Part shown: piece by piece, positions 23,575 to 31,761 of the stretch
How positions within the stretch are numbered: the first letter of the stretch is position 1
Layout: every line of letters starts with the position of its first letter
From: JAXGTO01 sp040774885
Lineage (GTDB): Bacteria; Actinomycetota; Coriobacteriia; Coriobacteriales; Eggerthellaceae
DNA length: 64,000 nt
NCBI GenBank assembly: GCA_040774885.1
Contig: JAXGTO010000003.1
Coordinates: forward strand, 1 to 64,000
Reading direction: 5' to 3'
The notes under the pieces: generated by a model
The model's input: the letters and a program-made list of their open reading frames with translations, nothing else
Told to the model about the DNA's origin: nothing
Database searches by the model: none
Program-made: the position numbers and the translations under genes

Positions 23575-24539
23575 TCGACGAAATCTCCTTGGATCGCCTT
23601 TCCGCTTTCAAAGTGGGAAATGCTCAGAACATCGATGCCGGAACAGGTGTTACGGTCATCATTGCTCCAGATGGCGCTTCCTGCGGAGTGGATGTTCGCG
23701 GCGGTGGTCCTGCCACGCGTGAAACTGATTTGCTTCGCCCTGAAAACATGGTCCAGCAGGCTTACGCCGTCATGCTTGCGGGGGGCTCCGCGTTCGGCCT
23801 TGCCGCCGCCGATGGCGTGATGCGCGCGTTGGAGCAGGCCCATATCGGTTTGCCGATATTCGGCGCCCACGTGCCCATCGTTCCTTCGGCGTGCTTGTTC
23901 GACCTCAATGTGGGCGACCCTCACGTGCGCCCCGATGCGGACATGGGCGCAGCCGCCGTTGCTTCTGCCTTGGCGGGGGACCCGGTTGAAGAAGGATGCG
24001 TCGGTGCCGGAACGGGTGCTACGGTGGGCAAGATCCTCGGATTCGATCGTGCCATGAAAAGCGGTTTGGGAATATGCGCCATGGGCATGGGCCCCGTTTT
24101 TGTTGCCGCCATCGTTGCCGTCAATGCGGCGGGCAGCGTATATCAAGATGGAAAGGTCATCGCCGGTCCGCGCGGTGGCAACGGCGAGCCTTTGGGCGCA
24201 ATCGATGGTTTGGAGGCTTTCCTGTCTTCACAGCCCGCACCTGAACGAACCACGACCGCCAATACGACCATAGGCTGCATCCTCACCGATGCTGCGCTCG
24301 ATAAGTCCCAGGCCACCAAGGTAGCCCAGATGGCCCATGACGGTTATGCCCGTGCCATCGACCCAGTGCACACTCCCAGCGATGGCGACACGGTATTCTG
24401 CATGAGCAGCGGTTCATTCGAACTTTCTCGTGCCGTCGATACCGTCGGCATCGTTGCGGCAGAGGCGATGCAGCGCGCTATCGTGCGTGGCGTCCGCTCG
24501 GCTCACGACGCCTACGGATTGCCCGCGTGCCGTCGATAA
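23571..24539 (+). CDS. P1 family (DmpA-like) aminopeptidase
   Basis: A 322-residue protein of the N-terminal-nucleophile peptidase family S58. GVDVRGGGPATRETDLL, LAGGSAFGLAAADGVMRAL and GTGATVGKI are family signatures. ANTTIGCILTDAALDKSQ near residue 225 is the autoprocessing site, with a Thr expected to become the nucleophile. Members cleave D-amino-acid or beta-amino-acid peptides; the substrate here is unknown. The start overlaps yqeK (ATGA). Its last 62 bases overlap the end of the convergent yfhO-like gene. Confidence 0.88.
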   Translation: MIDEISLDRLSAFKVGNAQNIDAGTGVTVIIAPDGASCGVDVRGGGPATRETDLLRPENMVQQAYAVMLAGGSAFGLAAADGVMRALEQAHIGLPIFGAHVPIVPSACLFDLNVGDPHVRPDADMGAAAVASALAGDPVEEGCVGAGTGATVGKILGFDRAMKSGLGICAMGMGPVFVAAIVAVNAAGSVYQDGKVIAGPRGGNGEPLGAIDGLEAFLSSQPAPERTTTANTTIGCILTDAALDKSQATKVAQMAHDGYARAIDPVHTPSDGDTVFCMSSGSFELSRAVDTVGIVAAEAMQRAIVRGVRSAHDAYGLPACRR

Positions 24540-27219
24540 CGGCCCAAGCTGCAACGACGGCCAACCCGGCGCAGCTCAACAGACATCCTTCGTCGAAGCC
24601 GGTCGGCCGGTATTCGAATACCACTTCGTCGGTTCCCTCCGGCACTTCGACGCTGCACAATCCCCCCAGCAGCGGTTCCACGGTCGCGGATTGTCCATTT
24701 ACGGTTGCCGTCCATCCTGTGTCATAGGGGATCGACGTGTAGAGGAGCGTCTGGCCGGAGGCGGCTGAGGTGTGAACGGTCAGCTTGTTTCCCTCGGCTT
24801 CGATGGATGTGCCCTGATCGTTTTGCTTCTGAGCTTCGAAAGCACTTTGATAGGCGGATTCATCGAATCGGTAGACTACGGGCGAAGTAAGAGTGGAAGA
24901 ATCCGCGTGAAGCGTCACCCGAAGGGTGGATTGCCCGGTTTCGGGATTGCGATACAGCTGATAGGACCGTTCGGGCTGCATTCCTTGGTAATCAGGTGTC
25001 TGGGAAACATAGCTCGCCGATTCGGCATCGTAAGTGGAAAACTCGAGAGCTTGGTCGACGGTGGTGGGAGCTGCATAGCCGAACAGGGTCTCTTCGTCTT
25101 GCGATGCCACGGAGATATCGAGATAGGCATCCTGCGCATCGGAGTCGCGTGACAGCGCCAATGTTCCGTCGCCGTTGTCGGACCAGGTGCAGCCATACGA
25201 TTCGATGGACACATCGTCGATGCGAACGAAGCAGTTCTCGGAGGTATTGAAGGCTGCTTTCACTATGCGATTCTGCAAGTCGAAGGGGTCTGACGCAAAC
25301 GAATCGTCCATTGTGGCCAGGTTGTTGCTTACGACGCAAGCAAGCGGCAGTGAGAGGTCGTTGCGGTATGCACTGACGCCGTCTTCGTCGCAGGTCTTGG
25401 TGTAATAGCGTTGAATGTAGGCATCTCCCGTTTCGCCGTCGTCTTGCTCCAGCACATAGGAGATTCCCAAGAGCGAGTCGACCACCGGCGTCGATCCCTC
25501 ATAACGTGTGTGCTTGTAGAGGCTGCGCAGTCCCAGGCTGTGCAAGGTGCCCGTAAGGCGGGGATTGTATCCCGAGCCGAACAGGGTCACGCCACGATAA
25601 TCATCTGACAGTGCGTCGTTGTCGGATGAGTGATACGTTTTTTCAACGCGGAAGAAATCATCGTCTTGGGATTCTACCGAATCGAGGACGCTTTCGGTTT
25701 GGCTGCGGGTTTCGGTGTATTCGGATCGTTCATGCAGCGGCTCCAGAGAACCGACTGCTATTCGGTTGGTGGCCCAGGCGCCGATAGCGAGTTCCAGGAT
25801 GCAGAGACCGGCGAGGATTCTTTCCGCCGTCTTGCATGTTGCGATTCGGCCTGCGCGCCATGCTGAAAAACCAATGGCTTCTGCTATGATCACGCCCGCA
25901 TTGAGGATGATCATCCCCGTGCTCATCGATGCGTTGTGCGCTCCGTTGGTCAAGAGGTACGTTGCTCCGGACCCGTCGCATAGGCTGATTGCAGCGGTAT
26001 CGAAAGCCAGAAGCGACAAAAGTGCCGCGCAGGCGATCCAGATATGCCGCTGTTTCACAGCTGAAAGGTGGGGCAGCAAACGCACGGCGATGATAATGAA
26101 GAAGAATGCAAAGCAGAAGGTGAATCGGCCCTCGAACCAATCAGGCTGATCGAACATATGCCACGCATAATAAATCGGCGCGCAAGCCAATGACAGATAG
26201 CAGACGACTAACATGCCAGCAGTCCATAGCTTTTCTTTGCGCGGGATATCTTGATTCATGAAGTACAAGAACAGCGCATAGACGACGAACAGTCCGCAGT
26301 ACAGCGGTACCCGTCCGCCCGGTGCATATGAATCGAGGTTGCCGATGAACAACGAATAGGTGATGTCGGCGAAGCCATAATAGGGAGCCAGGCTTTCGCT
26401 TACCAATGATCCAGAATCAAGGTTGGACATGATGCTGGGAAGCAGGGCAAATCCGAGCATGGCGAAGGTGAGAACACCTACCAACGCGAGTTTGAGCAAG
26501 TTGAGCAAAACCCGTTTCGGACCCTCGCCCAGAAGAGCGACGGTAAACCAGATCGTATAGAGTGCAAGGAAGAGCGCCGTCATGTATCCCAAATAATAGC
26601 TGCACCAGAATGACAACGTGACAATGCCCAGCGATGGCCAATCCAGCACCTTGCGACCGGCGCAGAGATGCTCGACAGCCAAAACCGCCAACGGAAGCAA
26701 GATGAGCGAATCCATCCACATCACGTGTTGGAAGTAGGCCACCAAGTATCCGGAAAGGCCCCATGTGCAAGAGAGAACCAGCAAGAACGGACGACTGGCC
26801 ACTTTCTTGCGTAGGAAGAACCATGCGGCAAGGCCCATCAGCCCGACGCGCAGAACGAGCACGGCGAACAATCCTTCGGTGAACGATCCTTCCGGCACAA
26901 GCAAAAGCAACAGGTTCAAAGGCGATGACATGTTGTCGATGAAATAGGAGTACATGTTGTACCCCATTCCGATATTCCAGCTCCACAGCACGCCCTGGTC
27001 GCCATATATCATTTCCTTGAGATGCGCCAGATAGTCTCCGTAGATATTGGCCATATCGGAATACAGGATGCTCGAGTTGCCGAACGGGTATACGCCATCA
27101 TGGGCGTACAGGATGATTATGGTCGATAACGGTATGAGGAATGCGAGCAGCGGTACCACCCAACGGTGGTTCTTACGGGTCGGTTCTGAGTTCTTCACGG
27201 CTTTTTGCATAGCGTCCAT
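24478..27219 (-). CDS. YfhO-family GT-C membrane glycosyltransferase
   Basis: A 913-residue protein. About a dozen hydrophobic helices fill residues 20-480, beginning HRWVVPLLAFLIPLST; the first outer loop holds SDMANIYGDYLAHLK and LLWSWNIGMGYN-like sequence typical of YfhO. Residues about 490-875 form a beta-rich outer domain and a last helix precedes a basic tail. YfhO proteins use undecaprenyl-phosphate sugars to glycosylate teichoic acids or other wall polymers outside the membrane. It is the last gene of the minus-strand operon; its ATG follows the ATP-grasp stop by one base. It ends inside the convergent peptidase gene. Confidence 0.82.
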   Translation of the reverse strand: MDAMQKAVKNSEPTRKNHRWVVPLLAFLIPLSTIIILYAHDGVYPFGNSSILYSDMANIYGDYLAHLKEMIYGDQGVLWSWNIGMGYNMYSYFIDNMSSPLNLLLLLVPEGSFTEGLFAVLVLRVGLMGLAAWFFLRKKVASRPFLLVLSCTWGLSGYLVAYFQHVMWMDSLILLPLAVLAVEHLCAGRKVLDWPSLGIVTLSFWCSYYLGYMTALFLALYTIWFTVALLGEGPKRVLLNLLKLALVGVLTFAMLGFALLPSIMSNLDSGSLVSESLAPYYGFADITYSLFIGNLDSYAPGGRVPLYCGLFVVYALFLYFMNQDIPRKEKLWTAGMLVVCYLSLACAPIYYAWHMFDQPDWFEGRFTFCFAFFFIIIAVRLLPHLSAVKQRHIWIACAALLSLLAFDTAAISLCDGSGATYLLTNGAHNASMSTGMIILNAGVIIAEAIGFSAWRAGRIATCKTAERILAGLCILELAIGAWATNRIAVGSLEPLHERSEYTETRSQTESVLDSVESQDDDFFRVEKTYHSSDNDALSDDYRGVTLFGSGYNPRLTGTLHSLGLRSLYKHTRYEGSTPVVDSLLGISYVLEQDDGETGDAYIQRYYTKTCDEDGVSAYRNDLSLPLACVVSNNLATMDDSFASDPFDLQNRIVKAAFNTSENCFVRIDDVSIESYGCTWSDNGDGTLALSRDSDAQDAYLDISVASQDEETLFGYAAPTTVDQALEFSTYDAESASYVSQTPDYQGMQPERSYQLYRNPETGQSTLRVTLHADSSTLTSPVVYRFDESAYQSAFEAQKQNDQGTSIEAEGNKLTVHTSAASGQTLLYTSIPYDTGWTATVNGQSATVEPLLGGLCSVEVPEGTDEVVFEYRPTGFDEGCLLSCAGLAVVAAWAVIDGTRAIRRRREPSGRHAR

Positions 27220-27220
27220 G

Positions 27221-28363
27221 CTACCAGAGGCCTGCGTTCACAGTATCGGGGTCCGAATCGAAGCCCAGCACGGCGAAACCGCCTCGCGTGGAAGAATCGA
27301 CGGCCATTTGCTCAGGAGCCGGCGAACCTGCCGTGCGAATCGCGATTCCCGGATGGTTTTGTTCAAGAGCTTGCAAGCACTCAGCGTCGGCTTGGTCGAA
27401 CAGGTACTTCACGGCGGCATGTGCGAAGGTTGGAGAAAGGCGTGCGCTCAAATCGGGGGAATCTCCCAAAGCAGCATCCACCACTGCTCCCACATAATCT
27501 ATTCCGCAGGTCAACGGCACCAGATCGCTGCCAATGCAATCGCCGCCCATGCGGCTTCCCACTTCGATGAGATTGATCGTGCCGTCATCATCGAGCTTGA
27601 GCTCGGTATGGCTGGCTCCCATCGTCACGTCCAATGCGTCTAAAGCTTGCACGGCCGTCGCCTCCACCAGTTCCTGTTCTGCAGCGGAGAGCCGTGCGGG
27701 TTGCAAATGTCCGCGCTCGATGAAATGAGGCGACCCGGTGGTGAACTTTTCGGTGATGGCCAGGATAGTGTGACGCCCTTGCCAAGAAAAACCTTCGACG
27801 CTGAATTCACGTCCCTCGGCAAATTCCTCTACAAGCGCCGTCTTGTCGAAGCCCGCATCCCAAGCTGCTGCAAGCGCATCATCTATGCCCTGTGCGCTTT
27901 CCAGTTCGGTGACGCCGCGGCTGCCACTGCGATCTATGGGTTTCACGATTATGGGGAAGCGGTAGTCCGCAAGGTCGATGGCATCGCCTCTGCGATACGG
28001 CCGGCTCTTCGGGCTCGGACATCCATGGGATTCGAAGCATGCGCGCATCGCTCGTTTGTCGGTAGATGCTTCCACGCAGGCCGGGCTGTTTCCCGGCAGC
28101 CCCATTGCGTGGGAAACGTAGCCGACCGCGATGTTGGCCAAGTCGCTTGCGATGGTGCAGATGCCATCGATTCCTTCTTTGCGGCATGCTTCAAGGATGG
28201 CATCGCGCTCGATGATGCTGATGGGGTGGAATACGTCGGCTGTTGTTTCGCCGACATCGTCTGCTTTCCAAGCGAATACATGCGTCTCGAGACCCATTTC
28301 GCGTGCCTTGAGGATGAGCGGGTTTTGCAACTCCGAGGCTCCGATGATGGCCAACTTCCGCAT
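27221..28363 (-). CDS. ATP-grasp ligase (carbamoyl-phosphate-synthase-like)
   Basis: A 380-residue protein. KLAIIGASELQNPLILKAREMG is an N-terminal Rossmann strand-loop. PIIVKPIDRSGSRGV carries the ATP-binding lysine, and LVEEFAEGREFSVEGF and INLIEVGSRMGGDCI carry the Mg/ATP ligands of ATP-grasp enzymes. Such enzymes join a carboxylate to an amine through an acyl phosphate. Lying between WecE/GT2/SMR genes and YfhO, it may couple an acid or amino acid to the 4-amino group of the sugar (inference). A very good AGGAGG precedes the ATG. Confidence 0.85.
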   Translation of the reverse strand: MRKLAIIGASELQNPLILKAREMGLETHVFAWKADDVGETTADVFHPISIIERDAILEACRKEGIDGICTIASDLANIAVGYVSHAMGLPGNSPACVEASTDKRAMRACFESHGCPSPKSRPYRRGDAIDLADYRFPIIVKPIDRSGSRGVTELESAQGIDDALAAAWDAGFDKTALVEEFAEGREFSVEGFSWQGRHTILAITEKFTTGSPHFIERGHLQPARLSAAEQELVEATAVQALDALDVTMGASHTELKLDDDGTINLIEVGSRMGGDCIGSDLVPLTCGIDYVGAVVDAALGDSPDLSARLSPTFAHAAVKYLFDQADAECLQALEQNHPGIAIRTAGSPAPEQMAVDSSTRGGFAVLGFDSDPDTVNAGLW

Positions 28364-28373
28364 AGAAGCCCTC

Positions 28374-28727
28374 CTATCCGAAAAACGCGTAGATGAATAT
28401 GCCCGCTAGAATCAGCGCGAGAGCGACGAGTTTGCGGCGGTTGAGCTTTTCGTGGAAGATCCATACGCCGAAGGCCGTCACGTATATATAGCTGGTGGCT
28501 TCCAGCACGGGACCCCAGGAAAGGGGGATTCCGCGATAGGCCAAGACGGTGACAAGGGTGCAACCAACGAACAGGATGTAAGCGCAAATCACCAGTGGGT
28601 TCAAATACTCACGTATTGGAGAGGCCCACGTCCGTTGCGCTGCTTTTTTCAGCATCACCTGGCTCACGGAGCCCACGAAGACGCTTATCAGCATGATGCC
28701 GGAATACATCAATTCGGTTTCGGTCAT
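28374..28727 (-). CDS. Small SMR/EamA-like membrane protein (ArnF-like flippase subunit?)
   Basis: A 117-residue protein with four hydrophobic helices. GSVSQVMLKKAAQRT in helix 1 and FHEKLNRRKLVALALILAGIFIY at the end are typical of SMR/EamA half-size proteins. ArnE and ArnF, the flippase of undecaprenyl-phosphate-aminoarabinose, have this size and also occur as a pair. Its start overlaps the stop of the companion gene by 4 bases. The nearby GT2 and YfhO suggest it moves a lipid-linked sugar across the membrane rather than pumping drugs (inference). Confidence 0.75.
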   Translation of the reverse strand: MTETELMYSGIMLISVFVGSVSQVMLKKAAQRTWASPIREYLNPLVICAYILFVGCTLVTVLAYRGIPLSWGPVLEATSYIYVTAFGVWIFHEKLNRRKLVALALILAGIFIYAFFG

Positions 28728-29113
28728 GAGGCATCCCCGGCTTTGGGCGCATCGGCCGTATCGGCATCGGCGCGCGCGAACAAAACGATGCCCGCCATTA
28801 TCACGGCGGCCCCCGCTATCTTGCCGAATGTGATCTGCTCGTCGAACAACACAGCACCCCAAAAGATGCCCCATATGATGGTCACGGCGCGATTGGCGAA
28901 TGCGCTTGAAAGAGGCATGCGCTTGATGATCTGCTGCCAGCCCAGTGCATAGATGGCCAGAAATACCAGCACCAAGCCGTAGAAAACGTAGAACAACGGG
29001 TCGTCGATGGAGGTTCCGGCCGCATACTTGCTGAATACGTCGCTCAAGGCGTATATGCCCAAAAGCACATGCAGGCCCAGCAGAGCCGATCCTCGGTTGG
29101 GGCGTGCGGCCAT
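28724..29113 (-). CDS. Small SMR/EamA-like membrane protein (ArnE-like flippase subunit?)
   Basis: A 129-residue protein with four hydrophobic helices (LGLHVLLGIYALSDVFSKYA, YGLVLVFLAIYALGWQQIIKR, TIIWGIFWGAVLFDE, IAGAAVIMAGIVLFA), including an acidic residue near the end of helix 3, as in SMR proteins. It is paired with the next gene through an ATGA overlap and follows the GT2 gene by 6 bases. It probably forms a heterodimer with its partner. Efflux of small cations is the alternative. Confidence 0.75.
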   Translation of the reverse strand: MAARPNRGSALLGLHVLLGIYALSDVFSKYAAGTSIDDPLFYVFYGLVLVFLAIYALGWQQIIKRMPLSSAFANRAVTIIWGIFWGAVLFDEQITFGKIAGAAVIMAGIVLFARADADTADAPKAGDAS

Positions 29114-29119
29114 CTGAAT

Positions 29120-30091
29120 CTAATCCGCCGTGCGATCGCGTCGGTCGACCGAGTCGCGCACCACGTATTGCGGGCTCCGGTTGAGGCCCATGTAGATGCG
29201 GCCCACGTATTCGCCCAGCAAGCCGAGCATCATCATGATGAGGCCGCCGATGACCACCATCCCGGCCATAAGCGAACTCCATCCGTCATCGATGCCGGGA
29301 ACGGCGAGTTTCTGGATCACGATGACGATGGCCATGATGAACCCTATGACGGCGAAGATGAATCCGAGGACGGAAGCTGCGCGCAAGGGGAGTACCGAAA
29401 ATGCGGTGACGCCGCTTGCCCACAGACTCAAGAGCTTTCTCATGGTATATCCCGATTCGCCCACTTCGCGGCTGCGATGATTCACGGGAACGTTGCAATA
29501 GGTTTGAACGGAGCGGAACAACAGCCCTTGCACGAAGGGGTAGGGGTTATCGTAGGAGAGGGCGGCATCGACCACGAAGCGCTTGCAGGCGAAGAAGCTC
29601 GTCTCTTCCAAGTCGCGCGGTATGCCCATGAACCGATGGTTGCACCAGGCATTGAAGCGGCTTCCCCAATTGCGCCAAGCGGCATGTTGCTTGGAGTGGC
29701 CATACGATGCATAGACGATGTCGAAGCCCTCGAGCACCTTTTCTATCAGCTTCGGGGTCTCGTCGGCCGGCGTCTGCCCGTCATCGTCGAGGCACACCAC
29801 GATTTGCCCGCGCGCCTGGTGCAGACCGGCCATGAGGGCGCTGTGCTGTCCGAAGTTGCGTTCCAAGTCGATGGCGACCACAGAGGAATCGTTGCGGGCG
29901 ATTTCGCATATCGTGCGCGCCGTGGCTCCTTGATCGGGCGATCCGTCGTTGACCAAGATGATCTCGTGTTCGAATCCGGCGCCCATGGAGCGGAGCGTCT
30001 CGCTGAGCTCGTCGACCACGCCGCCGATGGTCTCGGCGGAATGGTAGCAGGGGATGACGCAGGATATCAGCACTGTCTCGTTTGTGCTCAT
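29120..30091 (-). CDS. GT2 polyprenyl-phosphate glycosyltransferase (ArnC/GtrB/CsbB type)
   Basis: A 323-residue protein. The GT-A domain (1 to about 220) has ISCVIPCYHSAETI, ILVNDGSPDQ and CLDDDGQTPADE, the DDD metal site. Two hydrophobic helices follow (about 230-260 and 268-300; VLGFIFAVIGFIMAIVIVI and GMVVIGGLIMMMLGLLGEYVGRIYM), as in ArnC and GtrB. These enzymes move a sugar from its nucleotide onto undecaprenyl phosphate on the cytoplasmic face. The ATG shares a base with the wecE stop, so the two are coupled: the WecE product is its likely donor. Confidence 0.9.
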   Translation of the reverse strand: MSTNETVLISCVIPCYHSAETIGGVVDELSETLRSMGAGFEHEIILVNDGSPDQGATARTICEIARNDSSVVAIDLERNFGQHSALMAGLHQARGQIVVCLDDDGQTPADETPKLIEKVLEGFDIVYASYGHSKQHAAWRNWGSRFNAWCNHRFMGIPRDLEETSFFACKRFVVDAALSYDNPYPFVQGLLFRSVQTYCNVPVNHRSREVGESGYTMRKLLSLWASGVTAFSVLPLRAASVLGFIFAVIGFIMAIVIVIQKLAVPGIDDGWSSLMAGMVVIGGLIMMMLGLLGEYVGRIYMGLNRSPQYVVRDSVDRRDRTAD

Positions 30092-31227
30092 CAGTCGGCG
30101 ATCCCATAGTAGTGTTGAACGACATCCATCACCCGCATGCGATCGCTGGGATCCATGTTGAAATACAGGGGAAGGCGCACCAAGCGTTCGCTTTCCTTGG
30201 TGGTGTATTCGTCCTCACCCGAGAAGCGGCCGAATTTCAAACCAGCCGGTGCGGAATGCAGGGGGATGTAGTGGAAGACCGCTTGCACGCCCTTCTTTTT
30301 CAGATACGCGATGAATGCGCTTCGCTCATCCAAGTCGGCGCACTTCACGTAGAACATGTGGGCGTTGTGCACGCAGTCTTGGGGAACGGTGGGCAATTCC
30401 AGGAAGCCGCATTTCTTCAAGTTTGCGAAATTCTCGTTGTACTCGTTCCAAGTGGCCAGCCGATCCTCATTGATGGCGTCCGCCACTTCCAACTGGGCCC
30501 ACAGATAGGCGGCATTCAGGTCGCTGGGCAGATAGCTGCTGCCATAATCGACCCACGTGTATTTGTCCACCTGGCCTCGGAAGAACTTTGCACGGTCGGT
30601 GCCTTTTTCCCTCAGTATCTCGGCGGCATCGTTGTCCTTTTCGTCGCGGATGAGCAGCGCTCCGCCTTCGCCCATGGAATAGTTCTTGGTTTCATGGAAG
30701 CTGTAGCAGCCGAAATCGCCGATGGTTCCCAACGCGCGGCCCTTGTAGGTGCTCATGACGCCTTGCGCGGCATCTTCGACCACCAACAGGTCATGTTTGC
30801 GTGCGATGGACATGATCGCGTCCATATCGCAGGAAACGCCCGCATAATGCACGGCGCAGATGACACGCGTGCGGTCGGTGATGGCCGCTTCGATCTTGCC
30901 CTCATCGATGTTCATGGTATCGGGACGTATATCGCAGAACACCAATTTGGCGCCTACCATGGCAAAGGCATCCGCAGTGGATGAAAACGTGTAGCTGGGA
31001 AGAATCACCTCATCGCCAGGCTCCAAACGGCACAGACGCGCGGCCATCTCCAGCGCACTGGTGCCGCTGGTGGTCAAAAGCACCTTTTGACAGCTGAAGC
31101 GATCTTCCATCCAAGCGTCGCATTTTTTGGTGAACGAACCATCGCCGCATATCTTTCGATCGTCGACGCAACGACGCATGTAGTCGAAGGCGGTGTCGAT
31201 GCAGGGAGGAACGTTGAATCCGATCAT
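30091..31227 (-). CDS. wecE: dTDP-4-amino-4,6-dideoxygalactose transaminase (WecE/RffA-like)
   Basis: A 378-residue PLP enzyme, strikingly close to E. coli WecE: IGFNVPPC start, CGDGSFT, LPSYTFSSTADAF, HYAGVSCDMD, EDAAQGVMSTYKGRALGTIG, SFHETKN with the PLP lysine, RGQVDKYTW, HYIPLHSAP and YTTKESERLLR-like end. WecE converts dTDP-4-keto-6-deoxyglucose to dTDP-Fuc4N. I chose the ATG at 31227 because E. coli WecE begins there; a GTG at 31239 would overlap rsfS. No rmlA or rmlB gene is in the window. This makes an amino sugar likely as the cargo of the operon. Confidence 0.92.
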   Translation of the reverse strand: MIGFNVPPCIDTAFDYMRRCVDDRKICGDGSFTKKCDAWMEDRFSCQKVLLTTSGTSALEMAARLCRLEPGDEVILPSYTFSSTADAFAMVGAKLVFCDIRPDTMNIDEGKIEAAITDRTRVICAVHYAGVSCDMDAIMSIARKHDLLVVEDAAQGVMSTYKGRALGTIGDFGCYSFHETKNYSMGEGGALLIRDEKDNDAAEILREKGTDRAKFFRGQVDKYTWVDYGSSYLPSDLNAAYLWAQLEVADAINEDRLATWNEYNENFANLKKCGFLELPTVPQDCVHNAHMFYVKCADLDERSAFIAYLKKKGVQAVFHYIPLHSAPAGLKFGRFSGEDEYTTKESERLVRLPLYFNMDPSDRMRVMDVVQHYYGIAD

Positions 31228-31231
31228 GCCG

Positions 31232-31687
31232 TCAGTCACCGTCCGTCTTCAAGGCGGTTTCTCGCGGCTCTTTGGACATCAGCTTGGCGATGCGATCCGA
31301 ATAGACGGCATCCGTGATGCCCGCCTCTTTCAAATCGACGATAGGGGCGTCGTTCCACAGCGCTTCGAGGCGGTAGTATTCACGGGCTTCAGGCTGGAAT
31401 ACATGGACGATGAAATCGCCGTAATCCAAAAGAGCCCAGCTGCCGTCAGCGGTGCCCTCGCGATGAAGCGGTTTGACGCCGGCTTCTTCGCGCTCGGCAT
31501 CTTCGATTTCATCGATGATGGCTTCGACTTGGCGGTTGTTGGATGCTGTGGCGATGATGAAGTAATCGGTCACGCCGATGAGCTCGCGTACTTCTTGCAC
31601 CATGATATCGGTGGCTTTTTTGTCGTCTGCCGCTTTTGCGGCGATGAGCGCCATGGTGCGGGAGGGCAGGTTTTTGTCCTGTGCCAA
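31232..31687 (-). CDS. rsfS: Ribosomal silencing factor RsfS
   Basis: A 151-residue protein of the RsfS/Iojap family that binds L14 and blocks 70S formation during starvation. AAKAADDKKATDIM, LIGVTDYFIIATASNNRQVEAI and GTADGSWALLDYGDFIVHVFQPEAREYYRLE are conserved. I chose a TTG start at 31687 because AAAGGA precedes it by six bases and homologues extend upstream of the internal ATG at 31654, which has no ribosome site. rsfS is normally next to nadD/yqeK; here it heads a sugar operon on the opposite strand. Confidence 0.9.
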   Translation of the reverse strand: MAQDKNLPSRTMALIAAKAADDKKATDIMVQEVRELIGVTDYFIIATASNNRQVEAIIDEIEDAEREEAGVKPLHREGTADGSWALLDYGDFIVHVFQPEAREYYRLEALWNDAPIVDLKEAGITDAVYSDRIAKLMSKEPRETALKTDGD

Positions 31688-31708
31688 AAGGGTTCCTTTC
31701 ACATAAGC

Positions 31709-31730
31709 AAGGCGTGTCGATGCACGCCTT
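31709..31730 (-). repeat. 8-bp stem-loop between the rlmD-like gene and rsfS
   Basis: AAGGCGTG and CACGCCTT flank six bases. No T run follows on either strand. It may be an attenuator or processing site inside the operon; it lies 22 bases before the rsfS TTG. Confidence 0.4.
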
Positions 31731-31761
31731 AGAACAATATAGGGCAAATGCGCATGGGCTG

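Noticed and set aside
28374..29282. A 302-codon minus-strand frame as one long membrane protein
   Set aside because: Its first 185 codons are in a different frame from the companion SMR gene and carry Arg/Gly-rich shadow sequence. The real protein starts at 28727.
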